From Ashinkailepas kermadecensis (Eukaryota; Arthropoda; Thecostraca; Neolepadidae): a stretch of 64,000 bases of DNA. The notes under the pieces are model-generated. The model was given only the letters and a program-made list of their open reading frames with translations, was not told the DNA's origin and searched no databases. The translations under genes and the position numbers were made by a program. The stretch's first letter is position 1. Each line of letters starts with the position of its first letter. This document shows positions 43,340-55,489 of this stretch, one piece after another. The stretch covers positions 434,001 through 498,000 of the forward strand of contig JAOTOM010005127.1 in the NCBI GenBank assembly GCA_034440615.1, given 5' to 3'.

Positions 43340-45005
43340 TCTAGTATGCCTGATTTCCTGTGCAGTTCGCGTGCATTACGAGTTGATACTGTTTTACTCA
43401 CGCGGTGTCGGAATAGTCCTTTCTATCTTGGGATAGCTCTTGCTGTGCGAAGTAACTGCTTTTATTGGTGAGTGACCACCAGGCCAGATCATCTTTCTGA
43501 ACTCTCAAGGGAAGAATTACTCATGTGTGACTGAGTGTATGTGCGCACATCTAAAGCATCTCGGATTAATCAGTTCAGCAGGTCTTGTTAAACGTCATAC
43601 GATAAAGAGAAAAGCTCCGATTTATTTTCGTATAGTAACATTCCAGTGTGTGGTTGGAAATTGATGCTGAAGTTAAGGTTTTTCTTCTCTTACCTTTGTC
43701 TCGTAGTTATAGAGTCGGAGCCTATTTGTATAGTTCGCTAATAATTTGACGTGATCAAGTAGCATATTGGCGCTACACGTAGGGCTATATTCTGATCATG
43801 ATGTTCGACGTTTCGGCTTTCACGTAGGAAGTGATAACCGTAGACCAGCTTACTCATGTCCGCTAGATCACTTTAAACATGGTGCGACGGCTCAGGGCAA
43901 GTTTGTAGATTGGGGTAAACTAGTGCATGTACTAACGTACCCCGGTTAATAATGCAGTATTGCTCGATGTGTTGAAGGGCGGCTGCAAGGAGCATGGTAA
44001 GATAGAACAAGGACATTTAATGTGACGTCTTTGAAGCTGGAAAAAATAACATTGCCTATCTTGTACTATATGTAAGTGCGATTAAGCTGTCACGGACGGC
44101 ATTTCGTCAGAATCACAAACATTTAAAATTCATATTCTAATCAGTAAAACAGCACTTGGTTGACTCGCGCCGTCTCGGGGGGGTGTTGATATGCGCCTCT
44201 CCCCCCCCTCCCCTAAGGCTGTCCGCGGATAGTGAAAGAACGTCGCCCGGCAGCGCGCCGAAATTTGTCATACCTTTTCCCACATCAATTTGGCATGTTA
44301 TGTCAAAACTTTTAGGTCAGATCATCTAGGGTCAACGAGTTAGTCAAGGTCAAGTGAGGTCACCTCCAGAAAAGCTCGACCAGTCGTCACGCTTTAACGG
44401 ATAAAGATATTTCAATGAAACTTTCAGCGTTTGCTTATCTTTAGGAACAAAACAAAACGCACCAGAGGAATGTTTTTCCGTTTTTCATTACTTAATAGTT
44501 TTGCATATTTGCCCATTAGGGCTAAAATCGAAGATTCTGGCTAAAGTAGGCATTTTTATGAGAGCAAGTTGACTTCGAGCAACATTTTTCGGTCCGCTCT
44601 ACCCATTAGAAAAATAAATACTTAAGAAAATTGAAAACTCAAAATTTTTGAATTCCAAAAACAGTCGATTTTTGGGTGGGCGAACATTTTTGGGCCATGG
44701 CTGATTTCGCCTTCCTTTTCGGATTCCAAATTATTTTGTCTTCAAATCTGCCTAAAAATGAACTTTCCAGAGTCAAAAGCATGATGTAAGTCGTGAAAAC
44801 CTGTGCCCCCTAGTGACGTCACTTTTGGAGGAGGGATACAATTTTGGGGGTGGTGTCTGACCCTACTCGTCGAGCGCTTTCCGATGACACCTCTTCGTTT
44901 TCGTGCCACGTTTGGTTTGGCGATTAGAGGGGGGTTTGTATGACCCCCCCGAAACGGGGTGTGAGGATGTGACCGGAAAGACGGGGAGGGTTAATCTTGT
45001 CTGGC
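43340..45005. other. Intron text with interspersed-repeat character
   Basis: C/G-runs at 44175-44215 preceded by CCGTCTCGGGGGGG resemble 27600-27700. AGGTCA-rich text is at 44310-44360, and 44500-44720 has AT-rich text typical of old transposons. There is no coding sequence I can support. Confidence 0.3.
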
Positions 45006-45009
45006 ACTA

Positions 45010-45752
45010 GGCAACCGACAAACGAAACTAATGAAGCTCTGCATTGCTATAAACATAGCATGTGGCTCGGATACACGACACTGTCATTTGCAGGTTACTT
45101 CGTCACAAAACCACAACAAAAACGACGATGCTACATTGCTGTTCAGGGCTGGATTCCTGTCCCTAATGTGGATCGACTCGTATATTTTTATGTCGGCATG
45201 GTCCCTCGTCTTTTGAAAAATGGGTATGCTGAAAGGATTGCCATGCTTAAAATTCGGGCGACATGATCGGGCATGGTCGCCTTGTGGCGTATCAGTTGTT
45301 CAATTGTAAACACTTGGCAAATGTTGACTGAAATGCATATGTATTGAATGTATTGAATGTATTGAAATGTATTGAAACGTAGTCGCACAGGCCGTTTGCT
45401 TTCTCCGATATAAGTGGCACCACACAACTTACAAAGACGAAGGACGAAGGAAAATATATGAGTCAATCTGTGTTAGGGAGAGGAAGCCAGCTCTGAACAG
45501 CAATGTAGCATGGTGGTTTTTGTTGTGCTTTTGTGACGATGTAACCTGTAAATGGCTGTGTCGTGCATCCAAGCCACACGTTATGTATGTAGCAACGGAG
45601 AACTTCTTGAGTTTCGTTTCCGGGATGCCTGTTTCCAGGAAAGATGAAACACGAGCTGTTGTACTGAATAGAAGGTTAATTTTACATTTGGTGATTATGA
45701 TGAAGTGCCGTGCACAGAAGCATAATCCCCGCAAAATATAGTATGTTCGCAA
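45010..45752 (-). mobile_element. Penelope-like element fragment with large inverted repeat
   Basis: On the minus strand 45466-45380 encodes CKLCGATYIGESKRPVRLRF. The C-x2-C-x3-YIGE-(S/T)-KRP-x-R-x-RF pattern is that of the GIY-YIG endonuclease of Penelope-like elements. Two flanking arms are inverted copies of each other, at about 80 percent: 45010-45190 on the plus strand and 45455-45630 on the minus strand. Both give related peptides (HLQVTSSQ(N/K)HNKN and ATLLFRAGFLSL). Inverted or tandem partial copies are common in Penelope-like insertions. No RT domain is present and the endonuclease lacks the expected downstream residues, so the copy is dead. A TATTGAATG micro-repeat lies at 45340-45380. 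Confidence 0.5.
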
Positions 45753-45952
45753 TATTTTAACAATTGCAAGGAGAAGGTCACATCAAATGTCACTGAGATA
45801 CCAGTGGTGTTTTTATCGTCAGTGCCACCAATATGAACATGACAAGTTGTAGTAGTATGTGTTTGCTTTTTATGTGTACGGTGTGGTCCACTGCGTGGAT
45901 TTATTCATTTTCTAGCTAGTTTGATGAGGTCTCAATTACGATGTACAATGAG

Positions 45953-46191
45953 TGACATACAAGTTCGACTCCGAACAGGCCACGGATGCCGCGACGCGGG
46001 CCGCCCGCTCCGCAGAACTCGGCGTGCTGTGCCAGAGCCAGCGGTCACGTCGCAGACAGGAGCGCGCTCTGGGGAGGCTGCAGAGGCTGGCGGCGACACT
46101 GCAGGGTGGCAACCGCACCATTGGTGCCCATCGGGGGGCGGCAAGGTACATATTCCGAGGAATGACAGATGTCCTTGACGTCCTGGCCGAG
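45953..46191 (+). CDS. Internal exon E, helical Arg/Ala-rich
   Basis: The frame runs from an in-frame stop at 45949-45951 to a strong donor (GGCCGAG|GTGAGC). The peptide is YKFDSEQATDAATRAARSAE, then charged RSRRRQERALGRLQRLAATL and finally YIFRGMTDVLDVLAE; it suits a long amphipathic helix or coiled coil. Codons end strongly in G/C (CTG CAG AGG CTG GCG GCG). The acceptor is the weak point: ACAATGAG|TG at 45953 has little pyrimidine tract but gives phase 1, matching exon D. The alternative TACAAG|TTC at 45964 would be phase 0. The exon ends in phase 0. No family recognised. Confidence 0.55.
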
Positions 46192-46199
46192 GTGAGCAC

Positions 46200-46925
46200 A
46201 TAGGGATAGAACTGGAAAGAAGGCGGCACCACTGAACAACTTTTCGCTTCATCGTCATTGTGCTGTGGCCGATTTGGTCCAACCGAGATGTGAGGGCCGG
46301 TCAACCGGCACATTTCCCCAAACATCGAACATGGCCAACTTTGGTGGGGCCGGGCCGTTCACTCCGCATGTTGGAGACAGAGTTGGGAATGTCAGCCTGT
46401 TTAGACTGGCCGGGGAACAGAACACCACAACGTAGCTGAGTTTCGCACACGTGTTTCGCCTTTGTATTTGACCTGATCACGTGCTTTGTGACAGGGTCAC
46501 GCTAGGTCAATTATCTGCAGTTCAACGGTAGGACATTGTTCCTGCTTTTGAAGTCAGCTCAAAGAGATCCATATTAATATCAATATAAGCTTAATGCCTT
46601 TTGTACTCAAGGAAATTACGCTTGAAGTGAAACGAATTGAATGTTGCCTTAAAATTATTTTTCTTAAAAATGCCATTATGAAAGCCAGGTTGGTAAAAAC
46701 CAATCCACAACGACGGAAGCCTAAGGTGTATGCGATATCTGTACGTGTACCATGAATGATTGCCGGAGGGAGAGATAAAAACGAATGTGCAATTCAGAAC
46801 CTGGTTGGAAGGATAAATACATTCTATTCCCAACTTGTGATAAAACCAGACATTTTATGAGCAAAATATTCCTTCAGCCATAACCTTCGGTGCTAAGCTG
46901 TCTAAAGCCGATGTTTTTTGTTTTT
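46200..46925. other. Intron start, nothing recognised
   Basis: Unique-looking sequence between exon E and the LINE, with no exon or repeat array. Confidence 0.3.
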
Positions 46926-48746
46926 TTGTTTTTTTAGCGGGGTGCTACCCAATGTCGACGGAACCTTGACCGCATCCGCCACGGTAAAGGCTGCGGTTTT
47001 CCAACAGCGAAGTAAATTCAGGGTGTACCTACCACGCAACATATTTTTATCCTGACGGCAATGGGGAGTGAGCACTAAATAATTGGCATACAAATCGGCT
47101 GTCAAGGCCACAACCGGGGTGTCAACCCCCAGGCCCTCTGTCGAGGCCGCATCTCCATCAACTAAAACTTACGCTCAGGCGGCCACCGTTGCTCCCCCCA
47201 CACGTCGCGTCAACACTATTTCTGCTTCGATGCAAACAGACATGATTCCAGGTTTAGCTCCACTCAAAAACTCACTCCACTGACCACACCGACACAAACC
47301 ACCCTGGCTCCCAACACTCAGACCACTCCAGCTCCAAACAAACGGACCACTCCAGAGAGGAGTGATAGGCCCCGCAGTCACTCCGCTGCGGGAACAAATT
47401 CTCGTTCCCCGTCAGCGGGCCGCCGGTCCAATGCGGCTTGTCCAGCGCCGGCCGACGCACACGTGACCCGACCAACTCCCAGCCAGCGGGCATCCCCCGC
47501 GGCAATGGCCGGCCGACGTTAGTCGGCCGCCAAGGTCACCGGTCGGCCGGACGGCTCGAGCGAGCCAACCACAGCCGGCCGCACTCAACATACGCACCCA
47601 ACTGAACTTCAATCGTGGCTGCGTCAGGCACCAAAAGGTGCCAACAAATACTAATTCGTCCCAATGACCATATTTCTTCAATGGAATTGCCATAGTCTAT
47701 TATCCAAATGGGTCGAAATGAAAGCTTTCTTTAGTATTCTCACATCTATTCTCATCGCATTCAGGAAACCTGGTTCTTACCCACCGATACATATAATTTC
47801 AATCTTTCCAATTATTCGCTGTACCGCCACGACGAGGTACGTGAAACACACCGCAGTGGCGGTACCGCACTTTACATAAATAATGATTACACACATACAC
47901 AAATTACACTCAATTCACCATTACAAGTCGTAGCCTGTACTATGCGTTTTCATGGTGGGAACATAGATGTATGTTCGCTATATATTCCACCACACACAGA
48001 CAACACAAACATTTTGACACAATTAGAAAACCTCATAACATATTTCAAAAATCCGTTCATTATACTTGGCGATTTTGACGCTCATAGCCCAGCGTGGGAT
48101 AGAACACGCACACTTCCAGACACTCGCGGACCCATAGTTGAACACATCTTAGGCAGACACAACTTAGTATTACTTAACACCGGTGAGCCAACATTTTTCC
48201 ACCTCGGTCACAATACAGAAACTGCCATTGATTTGTTTCAATTTGTTCTCCAGCCCTGGCCAACGAATTTCATTGGACAATAGACACAGACATACATGAT
48301 AGCGATCACTACCCCATTAAATTAGTACCGACCATTTCAACAACTGTCGATACCACACCAAGTTTCATTCCTCGCTGGAAACTTTCGAAGGCCGACTGGA
48401 CCAAATTTGAGGAGCTTTCGTCATTACAGTATAATCCGGACATTTCTCCAGTACAAAACATTCATTTCATTCCCAACACACTTTTACAAGCAGCGTCTGC
48501 AATAATTCCACTCACAAAGCCTATCACAAAACGTACCCCAGTCCCATGGTGGTCCATAGAAGTTTCCCAAGCAATAGCCACTAGAAAACGAGCATTTAGA
48601 AAATATTTACAGCATCCCGACCAACAAAATTTAATCAACCGAAACCATGAACGAGCAAGAACACGCTGCATTATACGCAACGCTAAGCGCCGGTCCTGGG
48701 CAAATTACCTCCAGCAACTTACTTTCGACACACCATTAAGCAAAAT

Positions 48747-48792
48747 ATGGGGATTATTCCGCCGTTTGAGCGGACGGCGGAATAATCCCCAT
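48747..48792. repeat. 18-bp-arm palindrome inside the LINE ORF2
   Basis: ATGGGGATTATTCCGCCG (48747-48764) is the exact complement of 48775-48792, spacer TTTGAGCGGA. It lies in the endonuclease-RT linker, where the frame also changes. Confidence 0.9.
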
Positions 48793-49758
48793 TTAGATCA
48801 TTACCAGCCCTCGAACTTCATAATCACATAATTACAGAACCACAAGAAATAGTAAACACCATAGCGGATACCATTGCCCACCATAGCTCCGACGAAAACT
48901 ACAGACCTGGCTTCATAGAAAATGCACAACGCACCTTTTACGTCGATCCCGCACAAATTGTTTCTGATAACACAGAAATATATAATTCTCCTTTTCAAAT
49001 TTCAGAACTCGATGCAGCCATTTCCTCCGCCGGCAATACTTCAGTAGGGCCCGACAACTTACATTATTCTTTTTTCAGGCATTTACCGGATCACACCAAA
49101 CATTGCATTTTGCACACATTTAATTCACTATGGACAACTGATGTCTTCCCCGAAACTTGGAAAGAATCCTTCATTATACCCATCCCAAAACCTGGCAAGG
49201 ACCATGGTAACCCCACAAATTTTTCACCAATTGCACTCACCAGTTGTTTAGGAAAACGTTTTGAACGTATAGCTATCAAAAGACTGACCTGGCACCTGGA
49301 AACAAATTCCCTTCTATCTCCCTTTCAATGTGGTTTTCGGCGAGGACGCAGCACAATAGATCATCTCATTCGGTTAGAAACGGACATCCGCTTAGGTTAC
49401 AAAAAAAATATGAACACACTGTCGCAGTATTTTTAGACATCATCAAAGCGTACGATATGGTTTTCAAACCCGCACTACTCTCCAAAATTCAACAACTCGG
49501 TATAAAAGGACATCTAGCACATTATTTAGTAGGTTTTTTATCTGGTTCTCGTCGATTCCACGTCAGGTGCCGGTCAGCCATTTCCAATCCACATTATCTT
49601 CAGAACGGCCTACCACAGGGAAGTTGTCTTTCACCAATATTATTTAACATTATCATTAATGATCTTTTCGATGACATGCCTGCCAATATATCATATTCAT
49701 TATTCGCAGATGATAGCGCAATTTGGTGCTCCGGGAAAAATTATGAACATTGTTTAAT

Positions 49759-50052
49759 ACAACGAAGAATGGCTCTTAGATGCTCCTGGGTTTCAGACAT
49801 TGCGTGTAAAGAAAGCATACGACCTTCAATATACCAGGAAGTGCTGAGTTGACATCAAAAGTAACGTTAAGGATTATACTTTATTAGGTACTCAACGTTT
49901 CGGCCAGGGGCCACTCCTGACGATGGCCCCTGGCCGAAACGTTGAGTACCTAATAAAGTATAATCCTTAACGTTACTTTTGATGTCAACTCAGCACCTCC
50001 TGGTATATTGAAGGTCGTATGCTTTCTTTACACGCAATGAACATTGTTTAAT
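49759..50052. mobile_element. Palindromic insertion in the LINE RT, with direct-repeat flanks
   Basis: Arms 49798-49913 and 49924-50039 are inverted copies, 116 bases long with one mismatch (A/G near 49840), around the 10-base spacer CTCCTGACGA. The direct repeat ATGAACATTGTTTAAT occurs at 49743-49758 and 50037-50052, as in a 16-bp target duplication. On both sides of the insert the RT reading (YEHCLI) continues, so the insertion is later than the LINE. The centre reads CTGACGATGGCCCCTGGCCG then AAACGTT: boxes like those of a hammerhead core (CUGANGA ... GAAA) around a GGCC/GGCC stem. The 39 bases at 49759-49797 are not part of the palindrome. Confidence 0.85.
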
Positions 50053-51164
50053 TCGCTTACAAAACACACTGGACAGAATACACGAATGGTCCTTGAAGTA
50101 TGGTTTCATTTTTTCGGCCCCAAAATCTGCAACACTGATATTCGGGAAATCGACACCCTGCCTAAACCCAGACACACCGCTTCACCTCGGAAACAATCAC
50201 ATACCTTTTGTAAATTAATTCAAATTTCTTGGTATTATTTTTGATCGAAGGCTATCTATGCATAAACACATCAAACACGTCCAGACGAAATGTTTTCAGC
50301 GACTTAATTTATTTCGCTGTATTACTTCTTCCTGCTTCGGAGCCGACCGCCATACGCTTTTACATCTCTATAAATAATTAGTTCTTCCCGTCATAGAATA
50401 TGGATCGGTAGTTATGCTGGTGGCAGCACCTCCGCTTTGAAACTTTTGGACAACATACAAAATAAATTCATCCGCATAGCACTCGGTACAATGACTACGT
50501 CTCCCATCATTTCTCTACAAACCGATTCAGGAATTCCACCATTAGCTCTACGAAGAATGGAACAAACACTTAGGTATGCTATAAAAATTCAGTTTAAAGA
50601 ACACCACCCCACACACGCATCCTTACAAATTCTTCCCAAACTTACACCACAACTATTTAGGTCCAGCCGAAAAGCGATCCGGTCTTAGCATAGCTTCACG
50701 CGTCAAAACATTTTCTACACAACTTCAGTATAATATTCCACCAATTACTTTTCTTCCTCAACCTACTACACCACAGTGGCAGATGGCCGAACGGCACGTA
50801 TTTTATCTAACAACCACCCCAAAATCACAACTTTGTCCAGAATATGCCAAACAAAAATTCCACCAGCTTCGGTCTCGATATCGCCATGTTCCCTTCATCT
50901 TTACTGACGGATCCAAGGATGCTAATACCACAGGCAACGCCATTGTTTCGGGTACACACACAACACAACATCGCCTACCAAACGGAACTTCCATTTTCAT
51001 TGCCGAATTACACGCCATTCTGATTGCCCTTCGTTATATTCGTAATCGTTTCCTTTGTCACCCCATGCGCAGCGTCGTTGTTTGCTCTGACTCAAAATCT
51101 GTTCTTCAATCGGTTTCTTCACTTTCTTTTTCGCACCATTGCCATATTTCCATCTATGACACAC

Positions 51165-51199
51165 TTCAAACACTTTGCATGATGGGCAAAGTGTTTGAA
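51165..51199. repeat. 14-bp-arm palindrome inside the LINE RNase H
   Basis: TTCAAACACTTTGC (51165-51178) and its complement (51186-51199), followed by more ACACTTTGCCTGTGTTCAAA. It interrupts the RNase H frame just before the GIPGNEEADKLAK block. Confidence 0.9.
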
Positions 51200-52059
51200 C
51201 ACTTTGCCTGTGTTCAAACACCGTTTCCTGTGGGTGCCCAGTCACTGTGGCATCCCAGGAAACGAAGAGGCCGACAAATTAGCAAAATAATCATTACAAC
51301 TCCCAAGCATTACAGAAATTGCATCACATTTTGACGGCATTAAATCATCAATACAACAGAGAATTATACATTTTTGGACACAAAACTGGACACAAACACA
51401 AACCGTACACAATTACGATTCATCAAGCCTACTGTGGAACCATGGACATCATCTTTTCAAAAAAACCGGCACGAAGAAAAAGTCTTATCACGTTTACGCA
51501 TTGGCCATACCTTTCTCACCCATAGATATATTTACACTGCTTCGCCTCGACCCTCATGCCCATCATGCAGTACCCATCTTACAGTCACACATATACTTCT
51601 ACTGTCAACAATACCATGGACCTCGAAGAACACTTACTAATTACTGCCGGACACACAACATCGACTTTCTTTGCCCACACTGCTGGGAGATCAACACCAT
51701 TTTCTAATAAAACTACTTTTCATCTTTCTCCGACAAACAAACTTGTTCCAGGAATTATAATTTGACTTTTACACCATAATTGTTTGTTTTTCTCTTCTTC
51801 TTCACGGCACGAAATGGCCTGATGTGGCCGAAGTGCTTATTTTAATAAAACAATGCCATGCGACAATAACCGCACACTCTTGCCACCTGTTGACAGAAAG
51901 CGGAGACACAGCCGCACGATTGCACCGTCAGGGTTTCGCTGGTTCCTCTAGCGGACAACTGAGAAACTATTTTTGGACTTTATGATCCATGAACCTAAAT
52001 GAACTTTAGACGTTATGAACGCTCGCTCTGAAGCCAGTTTTGGACGTTGTGATCGTTGG

Positions 52060-52650
52060 ACGAGTTCAGCAAAAGGGTGGATGATCTGGGATAATCAATG
52101 GAATGCTGTCTGCTGATGTTGTGACGGGTTAATTATTGAATGAATGGAAACATGGTGCAGGAGTTTCTTTAGGTGATCAGAATCTTGTGTTTTAGTTATT
52201 ATTGAGATATTATTAGGGGTGGACTGGGTGACATTTATGCTGGGCATACAATGTGCAAGCCCCTGTAAGCAGACCTGGTTAGAGTTAAAAAATTATTGAT
52301 GGGGCATGGGTGTGGAGGGATGTGATATACCACATCAAGTGAGTTCTGCTAGGTAAGTTGCTGTAGATAGATACTGTGGAGTTTTGATATGGTTTTGGAT
52401 TGGTGGATTTGCTCGATACATGCATATCATGCAAGATCAAGTGGATAGGGCTAGATGTGCTGGGCTAGGTAGGTGGGTATTGGTGGTAGATGGCTTCTTC
52501 AGAATTCAGGATATATTTGACATGAAAGAAGATACAGTTCATGTATACCTACATGTTGAAAACCTAAGGATTATAATCATGATGTACCTGCCTACCTACA
52601 TTCTGAGATCCAACAGTTGGAACCTTTGCATTGAATTACCTATCTCAAGA
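52060..52650 (+). mobile_element. Decayed CR1-like LINE 3' region
   Basis: The text tracks 55835-56130 loosely: CAATGGAATGCTGTCTGCTG against CAGTGGAATAGGCTGCCTGC; ATTTATGCTGGGCATACAAT against ATTTGTGCTAGGTGGGTGTG; GGTATTGGTGGTAGATGGCT. The order is kept but similarity is low, so this is an old copy. Confidence 0.4.
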
Positions 52651-52944
52651 TAGATCTTGAAAGTTTTATATCTGCCATCATGATTATTTAAAACAGCAAA
52701 TCATTAAAGATATTGGTTAATAGCTCAAAGTACCATTGAGCCACACTAGGTGCTGCATGACCACTACAGTTGATGTGCCCCTAAACCCAAATATACAAGC
52801 ATTGAGCTACACATTTCTCAAAAGTAAGATGGGCACTTGGAATCAAAGAAATAAATATTTCAATTAATTTCACAACATCTCAAACACTTAATGTCGTATG
52901 TAAATTTTCAATTTAAGGTACCTTCTAATTTGGAATTTCATTTT

Positions 52945-53460
52945 CCAATGCAATGTTTATGAATGTGGTGAACATGATGTGGGCAATCTTCAAGTATCCA
53001 CTTGAAGTATGATGATGTGACCACTGTGACTTATTTCCTCTGCAAGTGCATGCTTTTCAGTTGGGAGAAAAAATAACACTAAAAAATGGGCTGGGAGTTG
53101 GGTTATGTTGCATAAGGAGTAATGTTCAAAATCATGAAAAATGGTGTAATATAACCTAACCTGACCTAGCTGAACCTTCCATGCAAGAAAGCAAATTATT
53201 TTGTACAAATTGACAATTTCCAAACATGTTTTCTAAAAAAATCCAATTATATAACTTAACCTAACCTAACCTAGCCTGAATGTTTTTGGAGAGAAACATC
53301 AACTTTTTTTAAAAAAATTTGAAAAGATTTTTAAGATATGATTTGTCTAATTTACCACAAACACTACAAACCTAACCTAACTCAACCAAACCTAACCCCT
53401 TTGTATGCTTCATGGAGGTAAAAATAGGTATAATACTTGTCTTGTTGTTACCTTAAACTG
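52945..53460. mobile_element. Partial fold-back family member with TTAGG-type words
   Basis: Contains the ~90-bp end motif (ATGTTTATGAATGTGGTGAA near 52957, then ATTTCCTCTGCAAGTGCATG and CTTTTCAGTTGGGAGAAAAA), several CCTAACCTAACC words (53150-53390) and the inner motif CCCCTTTGTATGCTTCATGG then AGGTAAAAATAGGTATAATA. No opposite end is seen, so it may be truncated by the next element. Confidence 0.55.
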
Positions 53461-53504
53461 TAATAATACTGTCATCTAACAATGGAACTGTAGCGAGTGC
53501 GTAA

Positions 53505-54198
53505 ATATCAAGATCAAGGTAAAATGCGATTTTTATGATTTTTTGGATACATGGTATTTTAACGTAAAAATGACGATGCGACCACTCATTTTCCCTGCAA
53601 ATGATTACTTTTAAGTCAGCGACGGTTGATGACGTCATAATGATTTGATGATGTCATATGCATTAAGTCGGGACAAAAATAAAATAACCTAACCAAACCT
53701 AGCCTAGACTAAGATAACGTACCATAATATATAAAATATATTCCATCATAATATAATCTAACCTTACCTAACCGGAAAACCAGAATCGTCCGAAACAAAT
53801 TTTTTGGCCATGACGTCATCAAATATATTACAAATAAAATAATACTCAATCGCAAGGAATTTCTGGCCCTTATTGACGGTTGCTGGCGCAGCATGTTGCG
53901 AGCATTCATTATCGGAGATAATGTTGAATTAAGGCAGAAACAAGATTTTCGATGTCAGAGTATTAAATCGAGTGCATGATGTGTTGAATGTCTTCTTTAT
54001 CACGTCTGACACACCAGGTACGGATAATTATACACTGTGCTATATTTGCAGGGTGAAGATTATGATCATGTATTTGTTTGCCAACTGAAAAGTAATCATT
54101 TGCGGAGAAAATTAGTGGTCACATCATCATTTTTACATTAAAATACCCTGTATTAAAAAAAAAATCCAAAAAATTACATTTTACCTTGATCTTGATAT
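53505..54198. mobile_element. Fold-back (MITE-like) element 1
   Basis: ATATCAAGATCAAGGTAAAA at 53505 is inverted at the other end (to 54198). Arms of about 120 bp (53505-53625 and 54079-54198) match at about 85 percent and include GGTATTTTAACGTAAAAATG and TCCCTGCAAATGATTACTTT. The interior has CCTAACC words (53685-53775). No transposase is visible. Confidence 0.7.
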
Positions 54199-54515
54199 AT
54201 ACCAGCTGCAGCCAGATTAAGATGTCAAATTCATGGGGAAAAGAAAAAGAATGCTTAACCATGCAATACATAGCTCAAGATCCAATGTCAATGTTTGCCA
54301 TTGATAGCCATACGGCAAACAACAACATTTTCTTGAAAATGTATTAAATCACAGGGCAAAGAAAACATTGCCTTATCTTTCAAGGTAATTCATTTTGTAT
54401 TGGTAAGTTTCAGTATTAAACAGCAAAATGTGTTGTATTTTTGTCTTAAATGGTTTTCTGTTTTCTTACTGAAAGTAAGCATTTTCTGTTTTCTGATTTT
54501 TGGGAGTTTTTCCTC

Positions 54516-55055
54516 AGAATACCATGTTTATGAAGGTGACTGAGATGATGAGACCAATTATTTTCTGCAGAAACAGAAATTGTTTTTGATATTTATTTGG
54601 ATTTTTTTGTGGAAAATTTTCCAACTAAAAAACTAAACTAACCAAACCTAACCCATTGGTTTGCTTTATGGAGGTAAATGCATATAACAACTATACTTGT
54701 TACCACCTTCAAGCACAACAATACCAAAAAGTTTTTTAAATCACAAAAAAAGATTTTTTGCTTCAAAAGCAGCTTTGGTTAGGTTAGGTTAGGCTTGGTT
54801 AGGTTTATTTTTAATTTTGGGAGTTTTCAGAAAATAAATTGCTCAACATTTTTCTGATTTTATTTTTTGGGAATTTGTTTTTCTCCAAAGGTAGGTCAGG
54901 TTTGGCTATGTTGCATTTTTTTTTAACTTTCTTTTAATGCTATGTTACCTAATTCAACTTGGGCATTATTTTCTTCACAACCTGAAAAGTAAGCATTTTC
55001 ACAGAAAATATGTTGTTCCATCGTCTTAGTCACATTCATAAGCATGGTATTCCAA
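54516..55055. mobile_element. Fold-back (MITE-like) element 2
   Basis: Left end: GAATACCATGTTTATGAAGG and TTATTTTCTGCAGAAA. Right end (inverted): AGTAAGCATTTTCACAGAAA, then AGTCACATTCATAAGCATGG and TATTC. The interior carries CTAACCAAACCTAACCC, the inner motif GGTTTGCTTTATGGAGGTAA (54656), and further on GGTTAGGTTAGGTTAGGC in the opposite direction (54778). Confidence 0.65.
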
Positions 55056-55361
55056 ATATTTTTTTTCTTTTTTTAAAACCTTTAAGGACATTTCAAACCA
55101 GAAGCTTGTCAAAATGCATGATTTAATGATTACTTCTGTAATCCAAAGATGTCACACTTATTATGAATGAGCAGGGCATCATTCATCTTTGAATAATATT
55201 AAGCAGGTTGCACACCACATCAAATATTTGCATCATGGTACTATTAGGCTTATACATATCAACAAACACTCATTTATCCTCAAAACTTTGGGTCCTTCTT
55301 CACCCATATTATGTGGTAATTTGTGTTTTAAGGTATGTAATTAATTCTTTATTTTGGTACA

Positions 55362-55470
55362 ATCTAATGTTTATGAAGGAGATTAGAATGATACAGCCAT
55401 TCATTTCCTCTGCAAATTTTTACTTTTCAGTTTGCAAGCAAAATAACACCAAAAATGGGCAAGCAAGGAA
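55362..55470 (+). repeat. Solo end motif of the fold-back family
   Basis: TAATGTTTATGAAGGAGATT, CATTCATTTCCTCTGCAAAT and TTACTTTTCAGTTTGCAAGC then AAAATAACACC. It directly precedes the CR1-like LINE, so a member may have been split by that insertion. Confidence 0.6.
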
Positions 55471-55489
55471 GTCATGAAAATGCTGTACT

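Larger units (their letters stand above)
46930..51870 (+). mobile_element. Nearly complete but dead I-superfamily LINE
   Basis: Order on the plus strand: an ORF1 remnant (47083-47500; SYAQAA-like TKTYAQAAT and a Pro/Thr/Arg-rich tail), endonuclease (FLQWNCHSLLSKW at 47670; FIILGDFDAHSPAWD at 48055; DSDHYPIKL at 48300), RT (FRRGRSTIDHLIRLE at 49335; NGLPQGSCLSPILFN at 49608; catalytic FADD at 49706), RNase H (FTDGSKD at 50898; FIAELHAILIAL; CSDSKSVLQS; GIPGNEEADKLAK in another frame near 51250) and a C-terminal Cys motif (LRIGHTFLTHRYI, CPSC near 51560). RNase H after RT and the LRIGHT-x-LTH motif point to the I/Nimb-type clades. The 3' UTR ends near TTTTAATAAAACAATGCC. At least six frame changes and three inverted duplications break ORF2. 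It sits in an intron, in sense orientation. Confidence 0.85.
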
